Shown here piece after piece: positions 17,033 through 25,932 of a stretch of 64,000 nt of DNA. The translations under genes were made by a program, and so were the position numbers. The DNA is from Bradyrhizobium sp. CIAT3101 (GTDB lineage Bacteria; Pseudomonadota; Alphaproteobacteria; Rhizobiales; Xanthobacteraceae). Location: NCBI RefSeq assembly GCF_029714945.1, contig NZ_CP121634.1:1385001-1449000 (forward strand), written 5' to 3'. The notes beneath the pieces were generated by a model. It was given only the letters and a program-made list of their open reading frames with translations. It did not search any database and was not told the DNA's origin. Each line of letters starts with the position of its first letter. Position 1 is the first letter of the stretch.

Positions 17033-18403
17033 ATGCGTACGCGTTCTTCCGGGCAGATTTCCAAAGTCTCGCTCCGCACTTTCCTTCTCGGCGCGGCGCT
17101 CAGCCTTGTGCTTGCCGCTCCGGCATCGGCCGCCGATTGCGTGATGGGCAGCAAGGCGGCGCCGGCGGACATCATCTCGGCGTGCAGTGCCATCATCGAC
17201 CAGACCTCAAATCCGAATGCCGACCGCGTCGCGGCGCTGCTGGTTCGGGCCGATGCCAATGCGCGGACCTCCGGCGGTCTCACGCAGGCGCTGCGGGATA
17301 TCGACCGCGCCATTGCGCTCGATGGCAAGAATGCGCGCGCCTGGCGCCTGCGCGGCGATCTGCTGCGCGAGGCGGGCGGCGACCTCAACCGCGCCACGGC
17401 CGATCTCAGCAAGGCGATCGAGCTCGATCCGCAGGATGCCGAAGCCTACGAACTGCGCGGCGTCGCCTACACCAACCAGCGCCGGCTCGACCGGGCGCTT
17501 GCCGATTACGACAAGGCGATCAAGCTGAAGCCGGATTATGCGCAGGCCTGGTCCGACCGCGGCGCGACCTTTTATCTCAATGGCGACAACGACAAGGCGG
17601 TCGCCGATCTCAGCCAGGCCTTGCTGCTCGATCCGAGCCGGGCGCGCAGCTACACCAATCGCGGCGCGGCCTACAAGAAGCTCGGCCAACTCGACAAGTC
17701 GATTGCCGACGACAGCGAGGCAATCAGGCTCGATCCGAAGGTGCCGGAATATTACGACAATCGCGGGCTCTCCTATGCCGCGATGAAGGACTACGACAAG
17801 GCGATCGCCGATTACGACCAGGCGCTGCGGCTGGCACCGCGGCCGAACTTCTTCACCAATCGCGGCGATTCCTACCAGTTCAAGGGCGAGTTCGGCGCCG
17901 CGCTCAGCGACTACAATGACGCGCTGAAGCTCGATCCTGACTTCGCGAAGACCTACAACAACCGCGCCGTGCTCTACACCAAGATGGGCGACCGCAAGAA
18001 GGCGCTGGCCGATTACGAGACGGCGCTGCGGCTCGATCCCGGCAACACCAACGCCGCGGATGGCCGCCGCACCATGATGGCGGAGATCGCGAAGTTCGGC
18101 GCCGAGCCGCCGCAGCCTTTGGCTGCGAATTCCGGCAACGGCCCCTCATTCGATTGCGCCTCCGCGAAGCGCGAGGTGGAGAAGGTGATCTGCGCCGATC
18201 CGCAGCTTGGCATGCTCGACCGCCAGCTCGCCGAGGCCTATGAGCGCGTGCTGAAATCGATGAGCCGGCGCTCGGCCGCCGACTTACGCAAATCCCAGCA
18301 TGATTTCCTCGCCACCCGCGACGCCAGCTTCCGCCGCCCCGGCTACGATCTGAAGAAGGTCATGCAGGACCGGTTGCAGCGGTTGAACGCGATGGAGGGG
18401 TAG
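17033..18403 (+). CDS. Secreted multi-TPR protein with LprI-type C-terminal domain
   Basis: A 456-residue exported protein: signal peptide (cut near PASAA), about eight consecutive TPR units (residues about 65-340, each close to LDPxxAxAYxNRGxAYxxxGxxDKAIADYDxAI), then a DUF1311/LprI-like domain (about 365-456) with FDCASAKREVEKVICADPQLGMLDRQLAEAYERVL. It is an expanded paralogue of the protein encoded just upstream, from which it differs mainly in TPR number. It probably acts as a periplasmic binding scaffold; no ligand is evident. Confidence 0.82.
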   Translation: MRTRSSGQISKVSLRTFLLGAALSLVLAAPASAADCVMGSKAAPADIISACSAIIDQTSNPNADRVAALLVRADANARTSGGLTQALRDIDRAIALDGKNARAWRLRGDLLREAGGDLNRATADLSKAIELDPQDAEAYELRGVAYTNQRRLDRALADYDKAIKLKPDYAQAWSDRGATFYLNGDNDKAVADLSQALLLDPSRARSYTNRGAAYKKLGQLDKSIADDSEAIRLDPKVPEYYDNRGLSYAAMKDYDKAIADYDQALRLAPRPNFFTNRGDSYQFKGEFGAALSDYNDALKLDPDFAKTYNNRAVLYTKMGDRKKALADYETALRLDPGNTNAADGRRTMMAEIAKFGAEPPQPLAANSGNGPSFDCASAKREVEKVICADPQLGMLDRQLAEAYERVLKSMSRRSAADLRKSQHDFLATRDASFRRPGYDLKKVMQDRLQRLNAMEG

Positions 18404-18418
18404 GCGCTTCTCTCGTCG

Positions 18419-18442
18419 CCTCTCCCCGCGCGCGGGGCGAGG
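18419..18442. repeat. Short GC-rich palindrome
   Basis: The half-element CCTCTCCCCGCGCGCGGGGCGAGG, of the same family as the repeats at 8578-8727 and 48355-48376, lies 15 bases after the TPR-LprI stop codon. The rest of the 223-base gap before prpE shows nothing else recognisable. Confidence 0.5.
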
Positions 18443-18626
18443 GAGCGCAGCACTGGCGCAGCCGCTGTCCCTCCTCCAAAAGGCCCATCCTTTTCAGCTT
18501 GAACCGCGGCCCGTTCCCGGGAAAATAGCCCTCAAACAAGGGCCGGCACTTGATCCCTGTCATGGCGGGACTTCCATCCAGCCGTCAGGTCAAGGCGAGG
18601 CCAATCAAGGGAACGGGAGCGCGGGA

Positions 18627-20549
18627 ATGAACGTCCGAGGGAACGGCGACGGAAAGAGTGCCTATCATGAGCTCCATGCGCGCTCGCTGGCCGATCCCGC
18701 GGGCTTCTGGGCCGAGGCGGCCAAGGAGATCGACTGGATCGAACCGCCGAAAAAGATCTTCGACCCCACCCAGGGCGTCTACGGCCGCTGGTTCGCCGGC
18801 GGCGTCGTCAACACCTGCTACAACGCGCTCGACCGCCATGTCGAACGCGGCCGCGCCGACCAGGTCGCGCTGATCCATGATTCGCCGCTGACCAATTCGG
18901 TCACGAAATTCACCTATGCCGAGCTGCTGGCCGAGGTGCAGGCGCTCGCCGCCGTCATGCAGGACTTTGGCGTCGCCAAGGGCGACCGCGTCATCCTCTA
19001 TATGCCGATGGTGCCGGAGGCCGTGGTTGCGATGCTCGCCTGCGCGCGCATCGGTGCGGTGCATTCCGTGGTGTTCGGCGGCTTTGCCGCAAAGGAGCTT
19101 GCGACCCGCATCGACGACGCGCAGCCAATGCTCATTCTCTCCGCGAGCTGCGGCATCGAACCCGGCCGCATCGTGCAGTACAAGCCGCTGCTCGACGAGG
19201 CGATCAAGCTGGCGTCCGCCAAGCCCAAGGCCTGCATCGTGCTGCAGCGTCCGCAGCTCACGTGCGACCTCATGCCGAAGCGCGACTATGACTGGGCGAG
19301 CCTGCGCCGCAAGGCGATGAACGACGGCAAGAAGGCGCCTTGCGTGCCCGTTGCCGCGACCGATCCGCTCTACATCCTCTACACGTCCGGCACCACCGGT
19401 ATTCCCAAGGGCGTCGTGCGCGACAATGGCGGGCACCTGGTTGCGGTGAAATGGTCGATGTTCAACCTCTATGGCGTCAAGCCGGGCGAGGTCTGGTGGT
19501 GCGGCTCCGACATCGGCTGGGTGGTCGGCCACAGCTACATCATCTACGGCCCGCTGCTGCACGGCGCGACTTCGATCATGTATGAAGGCAAGCCAGTCGG
19601 AACGCCCGACGCCGGCGCGTTCTGGCGGGTGATCAGCCAGCACAAGGCGGTCGCCTTCTTCACCGCGCCGACCGCGTTCCGCGCCATCCGCAAGGAGGAC
19701 CCGGAAGGCAAGTTCATCCGGCAATACGATCTGTCGACATTCCGCACACTGTTCCTCGCCGGCGAGCGTGCCGATCCGCCGACGGTGGAATGGGCGGAAC
19801 AGCAGTTGAAGGTGCCTGTCATCGACCATTGGTGGCAGACCGAGACAGGCTGGTGCATTGCCGGCAACCCGATCGGCCTCGGCCAGCTGCCGGTGAAGCA
19901 CGGCTCGCCGACGGTGCCGATGCCGGGCTACCAGGTCGACGTGGTGGATGAGGCAGCGAAGCCCGTGCCGGCGAACACCATGGGCTCGATCGTGATAAAA
20001 CTGCCGATGCCGCCGGGCTGCCTGCCGACGCTGTGGAATCAGGATGAACGATTCAAGGAGGCGTACCTCACCGAATTCCCCGGCTACTACAAGACCTCGG
20101 ATGCCGGTTACAAGGACGAGGACGGCTATGTCTTCGTGATGGGCCGCACCGACGACATCATCAACGTGGCCGGCCATCGTCTCTCCACCGGCGGCATGGA
20201 GGAGATTCTGGCGTCGCATCCGGATGTCGCCGAATGTGCCGTGCTCGGCGTCAAGGACGCGATCAAGGGCGAGGTGCCTTGCGGCTTCCTGGTGCTGAAA
20301 GCCGGCGTGAAGCGGCAGCCCGCCGAGATCGAGAAGGAGATCGTCGCACTTGTGCGCGACCGGCTCGGCCCCGTCGCCGCCTTCAAGCTCGCTATCACCG
20401 TCGGCCGCCTGCCCAAGACACGCTCGGGCAAGATTTTGCGCGGCACCATCAAGAAGATCGCCGACGGCGAGGCCTGGACCATGCCCGCCACGATCGAGGA
20501 CCCCAGGGTGCTGGACGAGATCGGCGAGGCGCTGAAGGGGCGGGTGTGA
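18627..20549 (+). CDS. prpE: Propionyl-CoA synthetase
   Basis: A 640-residue class I adenylate-forming ligase of the acetyl-/propionyl-CoA synthetase group. The AMP-binding loop YTSGTTGIPKGVVRDNGGH, the WWQTETGW motif and the C-terminal PKTRSGKILRG motif with the adenylation lysine are all present. The VRDNGGH extension after the loop is typical of PrpE rather than Acs. It converts propionate to propionyl-CoA through propionyl-AMP in the cytoplasm. It stands alone here, with no methylcitrate genes adjacent, so propionyl-CoA probably enters the methylmalonyl-CoA route encoded elsewhere (inference). Confidence 0.9.
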   Translation: MNVRGNGDGKSAYHELHARSLADPAGFWAEAAKEIDWIEPPKKIFDPTQGVYGRWFAGGVVNTCYNALDRHVERGRADQVALIHDSPLTNSVTKFTYAELLAEVQALAAVMQDFGVAKGDRVILYMPMVPEAVVAMLACARIGAVHSVVFGGFAAKELATRIDDAQPMLILSASCGIEPGRIVQYKPLLDEAIKLASAKPKACIVLQRPQLTCDLMPKRDYDWASLRRKAMNDGKKAPCVPVAATDPLYILYTSGTTGIPKGVVRDNGGHLVAVKWSMFNLYGVKPGEVWWCGSDIGWVVGHSYIIYGPLLHGATSIMYEGKPVGTPDAGAFWRVISQHKAVAFFTAPTAFRAIRKEDPEGKFIRQYDLSTFRTLFLAGERADPPTVEWAEQQLKVPVIDHWWQTETGWCIAGNPIGLGQLPVKHGSPTVPMPGYQVDVVDEAAKPVPANTMGSIVIKLPMPPGCLPTLWNQDERFKEAYLTEFPGYYKTSDAGYKDEDGYVFVMGRTDDIINVAGHRLSTGGMEEILASHPDVAECAVLGVKDAIKGEVPCGFLVLKAGVKRQPAEIEKEIVALVRDRLGPVAAFKLAITVGRLPKTRSGKILRGTIKKIADGEAWTMPATIEDPRVLDEIGEALKGRV

Positions 20550-20590
20550 GGCGAAGCGTCATGCGGGCGAGGTGCTGCCCCAACTTCCGC

Positions 20591-20761
20591 CGTCATCGCC
20601 CGAGCAGGCGGGCGATCCAGTACTCCGCGGCGGTAATTGTCTAACCCAATGTCCGCCGCGGTGTACTGGATTCCCCGCTTGCCGCCTACGCTAAAGCTTC
20701 GGCGCGCCCAAGACCGAAACCTCGGCGAAGCCTTGGCGTAGCCGGGTCGCGGGGAATGACA
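20591..20761. repeat. Intergenic repeat, GGGCGATCCAGTA family
   Basis: Hairpin CATCGCCCGAGCAGGCGGGCGATC followed by a conserved CCAGTA...GTACTGGAT core and a closing CCCCGC...GCGGGGAATGAC arm. The same unit occurs at 24641-24747. No coding sequence is visible in this 287-base gap. Confidence 0.75.
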
Positions 20762-20836
20762 GCGAGCTGGAACGGCGCCAGGACTTACAATCTCCGCATT
20801 CCGCGCTAAACAGGGCCGGCCAACAGGGGACCTGCT

Positions 20837-21097
20837 ATGTCATTCGCCACCGCGCCGCGGCTGCTCATTGCCGTGGGTCTCGTCATCGCTCTCTCCGCCT
20901 GCTCGGCGCGTTACCAGACGCCGGTTGCAATGGGCAACGACGACGATGATGCGGTGTGCCAGAGCCGCGGTTACGCTCAGGGCTCGCCGGAATATGTGGC
21001 CTGCCGCAAGGACCGCGACGTCCAGCGCAATGCGGCGATCGCCCGCGCCGACAGAAGTCAGCGTAATCTTGGCGAATACATGCTGAACCATCCGTAG
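20837..21097 (+). CDS. Small putative lipoprotein
   Basis: An 86-residue protein with a lipoprotein signal: hydrophobic stretch LLIAVGLVIALSAC with lipobox LSAC, predicting lipid attachment at Cys25. The mature part is short and polar with an acidic cluster (NDDDDAV) and two more cysteines (VCQSRGYA and VACRKDRD). Probably a small outer-membrane lipoprotein of unknown function. It is convergent with trcR. Confidence 0.72.
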   Translation: MSFATAPRLLIAVGLVIALSACSARYQTPVAMGNDDDDAVCQSRGYAQGSPEYVACRKDRDVQRNAAIARADRSQRNLGEYMLNHP

Positions 21098-21104
21098 CTC
21101 ACGT

Positions 21105-21148
21105 GTCGTCCCGGCCTAGCGCGCAATTGCGCGCTAGGCCGGGACGAC
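21105..21148. repeat. 44-base perfect palindrome
   Basis: A perfect inverted repeat with 22-bp arms meeting at AATT (arm start GTCGTCCCGGCCTAGC). It lies eight bases after the lipoprotein stop codon, in the convergent gap with trcR, and could act as a terminator or mRNA 3'-end stabiliser for the lipoprotein gene. Confidence 0.85.
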
Positions 21149-21170
21149 AGCGGAGAGTGTGGTCGCGGCA

Positions 21171-21205
21171 CAAACAAAAACGCGGCAGGTTTCCCCACCG
21201 CGTTT
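21171..21205 (-). terminator. Rho-independent terminator of trcR
   Basis: On the minus strand, arms AAACGCGG and CCGCGTTT (21178-21205) close a 12-base loop and are followed by a T-rich run (TTGTTTG) about 30 bases beyond the trcR stop codon. Confidence 0.6.
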
Positions 21206-21234
21206 GCATCTGACAACGAAAGAAAGAGCGAGGA

Positions 21235-21930
21235 CTACTCCTCCTCTTCCTCGTGCTTCTTGCCGCCGAGGGTCTTGAGCTTGGCGAACACGGCGTCGAC
21301 GTTGAGGTCGTCGCTCGACTTCTCGGACGGCTCGTACTCGTCCTTCTTGGTGGTCTCGGATGCCGGCAGCAGGGTGGCGCCGCCATAGGCTGCGTCGATC
21401 GGCTTCTCCTTCGCCGCGCGCGCCACTTCGAAATCGAGCTCGATCTGCGAGCAGAGGCCGAGGGTGACCGGGTCGATCGGGGTCAGCTGCGAGGTGTTCC
21501 AGTGGGTGCGGTCGCGGACGCTGGCGATCGTGCTCTTGGTGGTGCCGACCAGGCGCATGACCTGGGCGTCCTTGAGCTCCGGATGGCTGCGCAGCAGCCA
21601 GAGGATGGCGCTGGGGCGCTCGTGGCGGCGCGACACCGGGGTGTAGCGCGGGCCCTTGCGCTTGGGCTGGGGCGGCAGCACGACCTTGCTCTCCTGGAGG
21701 CGGAGCCGGTAGTCTTGGTTCCTCTCGCCCTTCTCGATCTCCTCGCGGGTCAGCTGGCCGTTCGAAATCGGGTCCATGCCCTTGATGCCCTGCGCGGCGT
21801 CACCGTCGGCGATCGCGCGTACCTCGAGGGGGTGCATCTTGGTGAAATCGGCGACCTGGTCGAAGGTCAGCGCGGTGTTGTCGAGCAGCCAGACGGCGGT
21901 CGCCTTGGGCATCAGAGGTGCGTTGCTCAT
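21235..21930 (-). CDS. trcR: Cell cycle transcriptional regulator TrcR (DUF1013)
   Basis: A 231-residue protein of the alphaproteobacterial DUF1013/TrcR family. The N-terminal half (ATAVWLLDNTALTFDQVADFTKMHPLEVRAIADG) looks like a helix-turn-helix, and a second HTH-like stretch is RLVGTTKSTIASVRDRTHWN. The tail is acidic (KKHEEEEE). TrcR is described as a cell-cycle-linked regulator conserved in Alphaproteobacteria. The start at 21930 has a strong AAAGGAG ribosome-binding site, and a candidate sigma-70 promoter lies about 80 bases upstream. Confidence 0.9.
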   Translation of the reverse strand: MSNAPLMPKATAVWLLDNTALTFDQVADFTKMHPLEVRAIADGDAAQGIKGMDPISNGQLTREEIEKGERNQDYRLRLQESKVVLPPQPKRKGPRYTPVSRRHERPSAILWLLRSHPELKDAQVMRLVGTTKSTIASVRDRTHWNTSQLTPIDPVTLGLCSQIELDFEVARAAKEKPIDAAYGGATLLPASETTKKDEYEPSEKSSDDLNVDAVFAKLKTLGGKKHEEEEE

Positions 21931-22008
21931 GGCAAATCTCCTTTGTGCTTCGCCCACCCCTCTGGAGGCGAAACCGGTGGTCATCAGCGATGACAGGGAA
22001 TTCGCGCT

Positions 22009-22037
22009 ATATAAGCCCGGAGGGGGTAGCCACGCAA
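22009..22037 (-). promoter_or_regulatory. Candidate sigma-70 promoter for trcR
   Basis: On the minus strand, TTGCGT (22037-22032) and TTATAT (22014-22009) are separated by exactly 17 bases, giving a transcription start near 22002 and a leader of about 70 bases before the trcR ATG. Seen by eye only. Confidence 0.5.
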
Positions 22038-22195
22038 TGGTTCTGCTATAGATAGTGCCTTGACAGCGCCCGAAAGGGGGCCCAATTCCCTCTCAAGTCG
22101 CTATAACGTCCAAGCCGACCGTTTTAGGCCCTTTTCCATCCATCGACCGTCCCCCGCCAGAAGGCGAATGGGTGATTCGGTCCCGAGATCGCTCA

Positions 22196-23164
22196 ATGTC
22201 AGCCAAACCAGACCTCAAGATCGTGCTTTGTTCTCCCCGCGGCTTCTGCGCCGGGGTGGTCCGGGCGATCGACACCGTGGAACGGGCGCTCGATAAATAC
22301 GGCGCCCCCGTCTATGTTCGCCATGAGATTGTGCACAACAAATACGTCGTCGACGGGTTGAAAAAGAAGGGCGCCATCTTCGTCGAGGAGCTGGCGGAGA
22401 TCCCGGAAAATACCACCGCGCCGGTGGTGTTCTCGGCCCATGGCGTGCCGAAGTCGGTTCCGGCCGATGCCACGTCCCGCAATCTGTTTTCGCTCGACGC
22501 GACCTGTCCGCTGGTGACCAAGGTGCACCGCGAGGCCGCGATCCACTTCAAGCGCGGCCGCGAGATCTTCCTGATCGGCCATTCGCATCATCCCGAAGTG
22601 GTCGGCACGCTCGGCCAGTTGCCGGTCGGCGCCGTCACCCTGATCGAGACCGCCGAGGACGCCAAGACCATCTCGCCGAAGGATCCGAACAACCTCGCCT
22701 TCGTGACCCAGACCACGCTGTCGATCGACGACACCGCGGAGATCGTGGCGCTGCTCAAGGAGCGCTTCCCGAACATCAACGGGCCGCACAAGGAAGACAT
22801 TTGCTACGCCACCACCAACCGCCAGCTCGCGGTGAAGAAGGTGGCGCCGGTGGTCGACGCGCTCATCGTGGTCGGCGCCCCCAATTCGTCGAACTCGCAG
22901 CGCCTGCGTGAGGTCGCCGAACGCGAAGGCTGCAGGATCGCGGTGCTGGCGCAGCGCGCCGCCGACATCGACTGGGACAAGTTCGGCAACATCGCGAGCC
23001 TCGGTATCACCGCGGGTGCGTCGGCGCCGGAAGTGATCGTCGAGGAGATCATGGACGCGTTCGCCGAGCGCTACACGCTGCATGTGGAGACGGTCTCGGC
23101 CGCGGAAGAGAACGAGTTCTTCCCGCTGCCGCGCCAGGTGCGCCCCGAAGCCGCCGCCGAGTAG
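22196..23164 (+). CDS. ispH: 4-hydroxy-3-methylbut-2-enyl diphosphate reductase
   Basis: A 322-residue IspH (LytB), the last enzyme of the MEP isoprenoid pathway, which reduces HMBPP to IPP and DMAPP. The three cysteine ligands of the [4Fe-4S] cluster are visible: Cys18 in RGFCAGV, Cys104 in DATCPLV and Cys203 in DICYATT. The conserved histidine contexts VRHEIVHN and FSAHGVP are also present. [11 protein letters not shown] at 22196 is chosen over an in-frame ATG 24 bases upstream. It starts a likely operon with thrB (6-base gap) and rnhA (overlap). The gene is divergent from trcR across 265 bases. Confidence 0.96.
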   Translation: MSAKPDLKIVLCSPRGFCAGVVRAIDTVERALDKYGAPVYVRHEIVHNKYVVDGLKKKGAIFVEELAEIPENTTAPVVFSAHGVPKSVPADATSRNLFSLDATCPLVTKVHREAAIHFKRGREIFLIGHSHHPEVVGTLGQLPVGAVTLIETAEDAKTISPKDPNNLAFVTQTTLSIDDTAEIVALLKERFPNINGPHKEDICYATTNRQLAVKKVAPVVDALIVVGAPNSSNSQRLREVAEREGCRIAVLAQRAADIDWDKFGNIASLGITAGASAPEVIVEEIMDAFAERYTLHVETVSAAEENEFFPLPRQVRPEAAAE

Positions 23165-23170
23165 ACCTTT

Positions 23171-24154
23171 ATGGCGGTCTACACCGACGTTGCCGCCGAC
23201 GAGCTTGCGGATTTCCTGAGGCAATACGATCTCGGCGAGTTGCTCTCCTACAAGGGCATCGCCGAGGGCGTCGAGAACACCAACTTCCTGCTGCACACCA
23301 GCAAGGGCTCGTTCATCCTCACGCTCTATGAGAAGCGCGTGGCGAAGAACGACCTGCCGTTCTTCCTCGCACTGATGACGCATCTCGCCGAGCACGGCGT
23401 CAGCTGCCCGCTGCCGGTGAAGGCGAGAGACGGCGAGGCGCTGCACGAGCTGCAGGGACGGCCGGCTGCGATCATCACCTTTCTCGAAGGCATCTGGCCG
23501 CGCAAGCCGAACGCGACCCATTGCGCCGGTGTCGGAGAGGGGCTGGCGAAGATGCACCTGGCCGGCGCCAATTTTGCGATCAAGCGTGCCAACGCGTTGT
23601 CCGTCGCGGGCTGGCGGCCGCTGTTCGATGCCGCCGCGCACCGCGCCGACGAGGTGCAGCCGGGCCTGCATGCGTTCCTCGCGACCGAGCTCGATTATCT
23701 CTCGGGTGGCGTCTGGCCGACCAGTCTGCCCGAGGGCGTGATCCACGCCGACCTCTTCAACGACAACGTCTTCTTCCTCGGCGACAAGCTCTCGGGCATC
23801 ATCGACTTCACCTTCGCCTGCAACGACATGCTGGCCTATGACGTCGCGATCTGCCTGAACGCCTGGTGTTTCGAGCCGGATCATTCCTTCAACGTCACCA
23901 AGGCGCGCGCCTTTCTCAACGCCTATGGCCGTGTGCGAAAGCTGTCCGAGGCGGAAGAGGCTGCGCTGCCGCTGCTGGCGCGTGGCGCTGCGATCCGCTT
24001 CCTGCTGACGCGGCTGGTCGACTGGCTCAACGTGCCGCCGGGCGCGCTGGTGAAGCCGAAGGATCCGCTGGAGTATTTTCGCAAGCTGCGCTTCCACCAG
24101 AGCGTCTCCAGCGCGCGCGACTATGGGCTGATGCCGTCAGGATTGGTCGCGTGA
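23171..24154 (+). CDS. thrB: Homoserine kinase (phosphotransferase type)
   Basis: A 327-residue homoserine kinase of the aminoglycoside phosphotransferase-like (ThrB type II) family, which makes O-phosphohomoserine for threonine synthesis. The Brenner-type catalytic motif is [13 protein letters not shown] and the metal-binding IIDFTFA follows. The N-terminus [15 protein letters not shown] is typical for the family. It is six bases downstream of ispH, and its stop overlaps the GTG start of rnhA. Confidence 0.94.
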   Translation: MAVYTDVAADELADFLRQYDLGELLSYKGIAEGVENTNFLLHTSKGSFILTLYEKRVAKNDLPFFLALMTHLAEHGVSCPLPVKARDGEALHELQGRPAAIITFLEGIWPRKPNATHCAGVGEGLAKMHLAGANFAIKRANALSVAGWRPLFDAAAHRADEVQPGLHAFLATELDYLSGGVWPTSLPEGVIHADLFNDNVFFLGDKLSGIIDFTFACNDMLAYDVAICLNAWCFEPDHSFNVTKARAFLNAYGRVRKLSEAEEAALPLLARGAAIRFLLTRLVDWLNVPPGALVKPKDPLEYFRKLRFHQSVSSARDYGLMPSGLVA

Positions 24155-24615
24155 GCGAGCGTCCCGTTGTCACGATCTATACCGACGGCGCCTGCTCGGG
24201 AAATCCCGGGCCCGGCGGCTGGGGCGCGATCCTGAAGTTCGGCGACAAGGAAAAAGAGCTGAACGGCGGCGAGCGCCACACCACCAACAACCAGATGGAA
24301 TTGATGGCGGCGATCTCCGCGCTCGAGGCGCTGAAGAAGCCGTGCAGCGTCGATCTCTACACCGACAGCCAATATGTCCGGCAAGGCATCACCGGCTGGA
24401 TCCATGGCTGGAAGCGCAACGGCTGGCGCACCGCCGACAAGAAGCCGGTCAAGAACGTCGAGCTATGGCAGCGCCTCGATGCCGCGCTGAAGGCGCATGA
24501 GGTGCGCTGGCACTGGGTCAAGGGCCACGCCGGGCATCCGGAGAACGAGCGGGCGGACCAGCTCGCGCGCGACGGGATCGTGAAGGCGAGGACACAAGCG
24601 CGGGTGACGGAGTAG
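24151..24615 (+). CDS. rnhA: Ribonuclease HI
   Basis: A 154-residue RNase HI that removes RNA from RNA-DNA hybrids. The catalytic residues Asp12 ([11 protein letters not shown]), Glu50 (NNQMELMAA), Asp72 (YTDSQYV) and Asp136 ([10 protein letters not shown]) are present, as is the KGHAGH loop. The start is GTG at 24151, overlapping the thrB stop by four bases. The ispH-thrB-rnhA order is familiar in Rhizobiales. Confidence 0.96.
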   Translation: MSERPVVTIYTDGACSGNPGPGGWGAILKFGDKEKELNGGERHTTNNQMELMAAISALEALKKPCSVDLYTDSQYVRQGITGWIHGWKRNGWRTADKKPVKNVELWQRLDAALKAHEVRWHWVKGHAGHPENERADQLARDGIVKARTQARVTE

Positions 24616-24640
24616 GGCGCGCTGTTGGCGCGGTGGCCCA

Positions 24641-24747
24641 ACTGTCATCGCCCGCGAAGGCGGGCGATCCAGTATTCCAGAGACAATTGTGATTGAGCCG
24701 AGACGCCTCGGCGTACTGGATGCCCCGCCTTCGCGGGGCATGACAGT
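24641..24747. repeat. Intergenic repeat, GGGCGATCCAGTA family
   Basis: Hairpin CATCGCCCGCGAAGGCGGGCGATC, a CCAGTATTCC...GTACTGGATG core and a closing CCCCGCCTTCGCGGGGCATGACAG hairpin. It is a second copy of the unit at 20591-20761, between the convergent rnhA and peroxiredoxin genes. Confidence 0.8.
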
Positions 24748-24769
24748 GTCTCTTGCCGCTAAGAGATGC

Positions 24770-25255
24770 TCAGAGCTGCCCCAGCAGCGTATCGCCGCCG
24801 GAGACCTCGACCTTGCCGGGCATGGCTTCGAGGTTCAGCTTCTTGACCACGCCGTCCTCGACCAGCATCGAGTAGCGCTTGGAGCGGATGCCGAGGCCGT
24901 TGCCGGAGGCATCGAGCTCCATGCCGATCGCCTTGGCGAAGTCGGCATTGCCGTCGGCGAGGAAGATCGCCTCGTCGCGCTGGTCGGTGTCGCGCTTCCA
25001 GGCGTTCATGACGAAGGCGTCGTTGACGGAGACGATCGCGATGGTGTCGACGCCCTTGTCCTTCATGGCATAGGCGTTGAGGAAGATGCTCGGCAGATGC
25101 ATCTTGTGGCAGGTGCCGGTGTAGGCGCCGGGCACCGCGAACAGCGCCACCTTCTTGCCCTTGAAGATATCGTCGGTGGTCTTCACCTGCGGGCCTTCCG
25201 CCGTCATCACGCGGAATTTCGCCTCGGGCAGCTTGTCGCCAGTCTGGATCGCCAT
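24770..25255 (-). CDS. Peroxiredoxin, Prx5 (AhpC/TSA, 1-Cys) type
   Basis: A 161-residue peroxiredoxin that reduces hydroperoxides. The active site PGAYTGTCHKMHLPS keeps the PxxxTxxC pattern with peroxidatic Cys49, which is the only cysteine, so resolution must come from an external thiol such as glutathione or glutaredoxin. The C-terminal SKRYSMLVEDGVV strand is typical of Prx5. The start MAIQTGDKLP at 25255 matches the family N-terminus. Monocistronic, convergent with rnhA. Confidence 0.93.
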   Translation of the reverse strand: MAIQTGDKLPEAKFRVMTAEGPQVKTTDDIFKGKKVALFAVPGAYTGTCHKMHLPSIFLNAYAMKDKGVDTIAIVSVNDAFVMNAWKRDTDQRDEAIFLADGNADFAKAIGMELDASGNGLGIRSKRYSMLVEDGVVKKLNLEAMPGKVEVSGGDTLLGQL

Positions 25256-25363
25256 CGTCAGTCTCCCTGAAAATCGGTCCCGCTTTGTAGACCGTGCGGC
25301 CGGGAGGCACAATATTGCCAGCGCGGGAAGCAGTAAGGGCCTCAGCCCTTCACCGTTATGTCA

Positions 25364-25918
25364 TCAGCCGGCAAAACCGCCGCCGTCGAGGAAAGCCTGT
25401 TCGTCAGCCGTGGTTTCGCGGCCGAGGACATTGTTGCGGTGAGGGAAGCGACCGAACCGGCGGATGATCTCGGTGTGCTCTGCGGCCGATTTCTGGCTCT
25501 CTTTGTTGCCGGTCCCGCGAAACAGCGAGACGCAATGCTCCTGGTCGCCGAGATGCTCGGAATGCATCAGCGGCATATAGAGGAATTCGAGCAGGGCAGG
25601 ATCGACCCTGCCTCCGGCGCCCCTTTCGATGGCGCGCCGGGCAATGTCGAGCGCCAGCGCGTCGCTGGAAAAGGCCGCTTGCGTACCGCGAAACATATTG
25701 CGGGGAAACTGGTCGAGCACGATGAGGAGCGCCAGCGTGCCCTCATCGCTGGCCTCCCAGGACGCCAGCCGGCCGGCAGCGGCCTGTTCCCACACATTGA
25801 GATAGCGACGCCTGACCTCGGCGTCGAAAGCGTCGTTGCGCTTGTACCAGGCGTCGCGACCGGCCTCGCGCCAGAAGGCGAGAATGCCGGCTGGCGCCAC
25901 GTGAGAGATCTCTGACAT
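25364..25918 (-). CDS. DUF924 family protein
   Basis: A 184-residue all-helical protein of the DUF924 family: WYKRNDAFDAEV near the N-terminus, LLIVLDQFPRNMFRGT in the middle and RFPHRNNVLGRETTADEQAFL at the C-terminus are the conserved blocks. The function is unknown; the fold is TPR-like. It starts 14 bases downstream of the long-chain acyl-CoA ligase stop and is probably cotranscribed with it. Confidence 0.87.
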   Translation of the reverse strand: MSEISHVAPAGILAFWREAGRDAWYKRNDAFDAEVRRRYLNVWEQAAAGRLASWEASDEGTLALLIVLDQFPRNMFRGTQAAFSSDALALDIARRAIERGAGGRVDPALLEFLYMPLMHSEHLGDQEHCVSLFRGTGNKESQKSAAEHTEIIRRFGRFPHRNNVLGRETTADEQAFLDGGGFAG

Positions 25919-25932
25919 CAGCAAAAGACGGC

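Noticed and set aside
22060..22090. TTGACA at 22060-22065 as an ispH promoter
   Set aside because: No acceptable -10 hexamer is found 16-18 bases downstream.
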